From the NCBI GenBank assembly GCA_024699855.1, contig JAMPIQ010000002.1, forward strand, positions 10,974,001 through 11,038,000: 64,000 nucleotides of DNA. Direction: 5' to 3'. Both the position numbers and the translations under genes were made by a program. How positions within the stretch are numbered: position 1 is the stretch's first letter; each line of letters begins with the position of its first letter. The stretch is from Aphelenchoides besseyi. Its lineage: Eukaryota > Nematoda > Chromadorea > Rhabditida > Aphelenchoididae. This document shows, piece by piece, positions 59,758 to 64,000 of the stretch. The notes beneath the pieces were generated by a model. The model had not been told where the DNA came from. It was given only the letters and a program-made list of their open reading frames with translations, and did not search any database.

Positions 59758-62700
59758 CCTTTTAAAGTGTCTGCTAATTCGATTTCTAAACTTCGAATGA
59801 GTTGGAGGTTTCGGTGTATGGAAATTTCTGCAATTGGTCTAAGAATTAATACTTCGGAAGACATGAGAAAGAAACGCGATCAACTCTAAGACACAGCTAC
59901 AATATGCAGCTACAAATATTGGAAGCAAAGCAGGTTACAAAATTGCGATAATCCCAATACACTCAAGGCTAAGGAAATACATCGATTGGAAGCAATTTTG
60001 TCAAGAAGTTTTCAATAGAAACACAAGAACGAGGATGTTTTGGAAAAGTACGGTAGACGAAATATAAACACAATCGAAGATTTTACTATGAAAATGAAAG
60101 CGTGTGACAGGTGGAAAATTGGATGTTCATTTGGAATAGATTCCATTTTTTCATTTGCCAATCTTCCAAATGTGCCGACTTTCAGCCACGCCCAGTCATA
60201 TGCACACATGGATATCAACGGCGGAATTCGATTGGCTTATTCGTTATAAGCCTTTTTTCGCAATACAGAACCACTTTCACGGATACCACCGACAAGAGAG
60301 AAGCACCGTACGAAACAAGAGAGGCGGAGCAATAAAATTAAATGAGTATTCTGGAATCGTCTTGTTGCGCTCTTCAAACCGTAAACATCAGACTTAAAAA
60401 CGAGGTCAGTGGAGAAATCGAACAAAATATTTTCGAACATTTCAGCACGAATTTTGAAATTACTGTCAATTTGAGAGTGGGTTTTGATTTCACGAAACTT
60501 TGTCATTGATTAACCGATCCAAGAAATAGTAAATTGCGATAAAGAGGAGTTGATCGACGCGTAGTTAAGACAATCGACACCGACGGGTAATCGAAATTAC
60601 AAACAGAAACATTTTCGCAATTCCGATTCAACTCTCAACTAATGGTTCTGATGTAGTGGAAGAGCAATTTCCGCGCAAGTTCAACATAACCGTATGGGTA
60701 AGTTTATCTGCCAATTTGTTCCTTTCGCCTCATTAACTTCATTGAGTGAAAATGATGTCTTGGAACCATTTCGCGCGCAACGGAAGAATTAGTTCTTTTG
60801 AATTCGGCTATGAAACTAATGGGCTTAATACTACGGTAACGAAAGACGGAAAACACACACAATGAACCGTCGCGCAATGACCATTGAGTTGGATAGCAAA
60901 TCCGAGTAGTTGAATGAGAGAGTGCGTTTCCGTCAATTTCATTTGTCGCTAATCGAACGAATTGCAAACGTTTCAACACGTCAAGCTGCTTTATCACCAC
61001 GGCTGAGCACCTAAATCGTGTAAAATTGGGGCATCAATGGGTAAGCCACTTAGGGCGGTTTAAATAAACGTTATCTTCTCGTCGTTGTTAATTAACGATT
61101 TGCGCTCAGTCACGGTCGTTGGGCGCATTAAACGATTCAGACCGTAAGTGCTTTTAACCGTTTTATCTTCGGGTTAACAAATCGAATACACAAATTGACG
61201 TTTCCAGGTCGAAATTCCACTCACAGACAACGAGACCTCGATCCTGGTCTTCCGTATAATCGAAACTTCATTTGACTATGAGTTTTGACCCAATTACTTC
61301 GCGGCTTCGAACAAATAGAGGGATATAATAAACGCGAACGAACCTCATGGTACAACGTGCATAAATGGATTAATGTTGGCAGTGGATTAGGAGCAGAATT
61401 CTTGCAGTTAAAACACAAAGAACTACGGGGGGTGATCGTCAGTCACTTCTTGACAATTGCGACCACTCGACACGTGTATTACACAAAACCGGAAATACCG
61501 TAACGAAGATTGTTGACAATGAATTCCAGCTCAAACGCCAACAATTGCAAGTGAATTGATTAGACACATGTACGATATCCATCGAAATTAAAGTAGGAAC
61601 TAGAAGAGTCCCGCACGTTTAGTCGAATAGTGTGTTGAGAAATTCGAAAATAATCCGGGCCTCGAGAAATTCAATTCACTTATGATAAGTCGAGATGCGT
61701 TGACATCGCGTAGTCAATTAGCCGTTTGCACGCCAACTTCATGCCCTCTGGCCATTGCTCCATCGTGTAACGAGAAATTTTTTGAAAAATGATTGCTGAC
61801 ACGATTGCACTCCGAAATTTGCGTAAGCTTCCCGGCTAATGGCCTCACTTTCGAGCGCGAGAACGACGATCCGCCGAAATGGAAGTCGACAAAAACAGTC
61901 GAAATGAGAAGTCAAATCCACAAACATTTTAGCTATTTCCATCGATAGATCCGAGTTGTTGATGTCAAGCTTACAATTGGACAGATTTCCAATAAGCAAA
62001 AGTAAACTCTTCGGAAAGGTGTAATTGAGATGCATGATGGGCCTAGATATTTAATTTTTCTGATTACAATTCTCATTCCGTGTATCTTCTCCGCCAAAGA
62101 ATTATTGCGGGCGTTATGAAATGGTACCTCGTTGGGATATGACACGGTTATGTAGTTTCTAAGTTAGCGAGCAAATTATCAAAATTACATTTCTTGTCGA
62201 CTTTCATTTGATAATATGGATTACCGACTGGGCGAGAATGGGATTCTTATTTTCGAAGCGAATTTACGTGTAATTCCGAAAAAACAACCAAAATCGTACG
62301 ATTGTTTGTCTATTTGCAACGAAACTACTTGATGGGAACTTGTTGCGCACCAATCGCTGCGTTATGTCGGCAAGTTGAACGTAACGATGTTCGAGCGCAA
62401 AGCTGAGAATCGGAAAATCCGATAGCAAGAGATGTCCGTTGATCTGTTTGCTGGGTAAATTTCGCATCCATTAAGTTGAGTGCGGTGACAAAAAGCTTTT
62501 CGACTTGTATTGTTCATTAACAAGGTTAACTTATTTGCCGGTTCTCATCCGCGTAAGAAGTGTTTGCAATCTTAGCGATGAAGAGTTACCGTAATCCACT
62601 TCCGGTTTCTACCGTTCGACATAATCGACGACCTTAATATTCGTGATGCAAATGTTTCTTGGAGTTTGTTGTCGACCTATTTTGTTGGTTGCTTTTGACA

Positions 62701-63457
62701 CCGGCGGTAAGATTTAAATTTGCGTAATGAGAAACGCACAATAGATGACGACAATTAGGTGTCTTCGGATTAGTGATCTCAGCCTCACAAAACGCGTAAA
62801 CAAAATCGGATCAAGCCTTCGGTTATTTAGCTCAAGAGAAGGCTGAGAAAGCACCGGTGGTCGAAACAAAGAAGACAACACGCTTGTTGCTAACTTTAGC
62901 ATTTGATGTTTTGAGAAGGAATTTTAAGTCGTTATAATCAACTAATGGTTGAGCGAGTATATGACTAAAAAGTTGAGATTTTGTCGTATAAGTTGCTCAG
63001 ACAAAGCAGTTCGCCGTAGACACATTGAGTTTATTAAATAAATAAATATATGTACAAAGAATATCGATTACAACCGTGAATCCTGCAAATACCCGACAGA
63101 CGATTGTCATGAAGAAATGACAAAAAGTTGCACGTAAACGGAAAACAACGTATCGAGAGTTAAACGTACAAGGAAAGATATACACGTTAAATGGTTTACA
63201 ATTATGGTTCGATTATTTGCACTTATATATTTACAATGCAAAACGGTTATCATGTCGTTGCATTGAAATTGTAAAAAGTTGGGTTACACGTTTTTGAATG
63301 AATTCGACTACACGTAGAACGGAGGGTTCGATTGCAAATCGAAAATAGCGCGATGGATCACGGAAAACTGTACATAAAATACGCACAATGCAGAGGTTTA
63401 CACTGATACGAAAGCGTGTTTTAAGGTTGATTTACGTATTTTAGTGGAATGATTACT
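59758..63457. other. Largest intergenic region
   Basis: About 3.7 kb between HMX (5' side) and the end of FBXL. Many ORFs under 100 codons on both strands but no protein motif, exon chain, tRNA or repeat recognised. Overlapping AATAAA and TTTATT motifs at about 63030-63045 could end the FBXL transcript. Confidence 0.4.
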
Positions 63458-63981
63458 TCATAAAATTGTGCAACACTTGCAAATGCCTCTACGTGTTGGT
63501 TGGGCCTGAATTGGCGGAGTTGAGGGAGCAAAATAAGCGTGAACAACGACTTCTGGTCTGTGTTGCTAAAACAGTTAAATTGACAGCTTTTGTTTTCTAC
63601 CTTATACGCACCTTAAACTTTTTGATGGCTTCTTTCGTAATCAACTGACAATCGTAAAGATCAATTCGCTCCAAATTTTGCACTGGTCGTACGTGATCCA
63701 ATGCAGCGTCCGTAATATTCGGACAGTTATCCAACTCTAACACTCGCAAGCAGTTCTTGTGCGTGTTGCACAATTCAGCCAACGACTGATCAGTTAAGTT
63801 TTCGCAATGCGAGAGAGTTAAACTGTTCAAGTTGGGGCATCCGCTGTTCAAGTTGATCAACGCGGTGTCGGTAATTAGAACGCAGTCTTCTAAATCCATT
63901 CGTTCCAGCTCGTGACAATTTTTGGAGAGAGAAATAAATCCCATATCAGACACATTGATGCAGGAAGCTAATTCCAAATCT
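63458..63981 (-). CDS. FBXL2/FBXL20-type F-box LRR protein, C-terminal part
   Basis: Two exons are visible: 63612-63981 (starting after a TTCCAG acceptor) and 63458-63565. They encode the last leucine-rich repeats (SKNCHELERMDLEDC, LSHCENLTDQSLAELC, LELDNCPNITDAAL, RIDLYDCQLITKEAIKKF), close to FBXL20. The tail carries VVVHAYFAPSTPP and ends RGICKCCTIL, where CTIL is a CAAX box for geranylgeranylation, as in FBXL2. These are substrate receptors of SCF ubiquitin ligases; prenylation places FBXL2 on membranes. The F-box and the first repeats lie beyond the right edge of the window, so the gene is partial. Confidence 0.93.
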
Positions 63982-64000
63982 CTGGAATTTACATCTTTTC

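Noticed and set aside
63466..63648. A plus-strand ORF over the end of FBXL
   Set aside because: It is antisense to the final FBXL exon with its CAAX box and to the preceding intron.

Overview
The window is nuclear DNA from a eukaryote, most probably a nematode. Genes are split by many very short GT-AG introns (mostly about 38-50 nt) with TTTTAG or TTTCAG acceptors. Several start codons sit directly behind an acceptor-like AG, as expected for spliced-leader trans-splicing, and there is a secreted ground-like protein, a nematode-specific family. No bacterial, viral, CRISPR, rRNA or tRNA features were seen. Some well-conserved genes here (Golgin-45, FERRY3, a DOK-7-like adaptor) may point to a lineage outside Caenorhabditis, perhaps Dorylaimia or Enoplia; this is inference only. 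|| Layout. 0-7.8 kb: a tiny minus-strand ORF head to head with a PAN2 WD-repeat gene that stops before its catalytic domains; a neuropeptide-type GPCR (-); an unrecognised multi-exon gene (+); Golgin-45 (-). 7.8-18.1 kb: adducin (+), an unrecognised small gene (+), a ULK-like kinase (-), a PH-PTB adaptor resembling DOK-7 (-), a possible small gene (-). 18.2-25 kb: a costars-domain protein, a tincar-like eight-TM protein and MMADHC (all +). 25.5-32.3 kb: a PBX/exd homeobox gene, anillin, FERRY3 and a ground-like secreted protein, all + and closely spaced. 32.4-36.3 kb: a GRIP-domain golgin (-). 37-40.4 kb: a gamma-glutamylamine cyclotransferase, an unrecognised gene and a CK1/TTBK-type kinase (+). 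40.6-43.6 kb: a PPEF/rdgC phosphatase (-). 45.9-47.4 kb: ARPC1 (-). 47.6-48.6 kb: a 981-bp transposon with 237-bp terminal inverted repeats that look identical. 51-55.2 kb: a SAP-domain gene resembling the myocardin/MRTF family (+). 56.2-59.8 kb: an HMX/NK5 homeobox gene (-) with one intron of about 2.2 kb. 63.5-64 kb: the 3' end of FBXL2/20 (-), cut by the window edge. || Recurring themes are the actin cortex and cytokinesis (adducin, anillin, ARPC1, costars, MRTF-like), Golgi and endosome tethering (Golgin-45, GRIP golgin, FERRY3) and neuromuscular or sensory signalling (GPCR, DOK-7-like, PPEF, HMX). The genes are mostly independent. The tight same-strand run anillin-FERRY3-ground-like is the best operon candidate. 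Coordinates given for genes span the coding region including introns; exon junctions were read by eye from reading-frame continuity.
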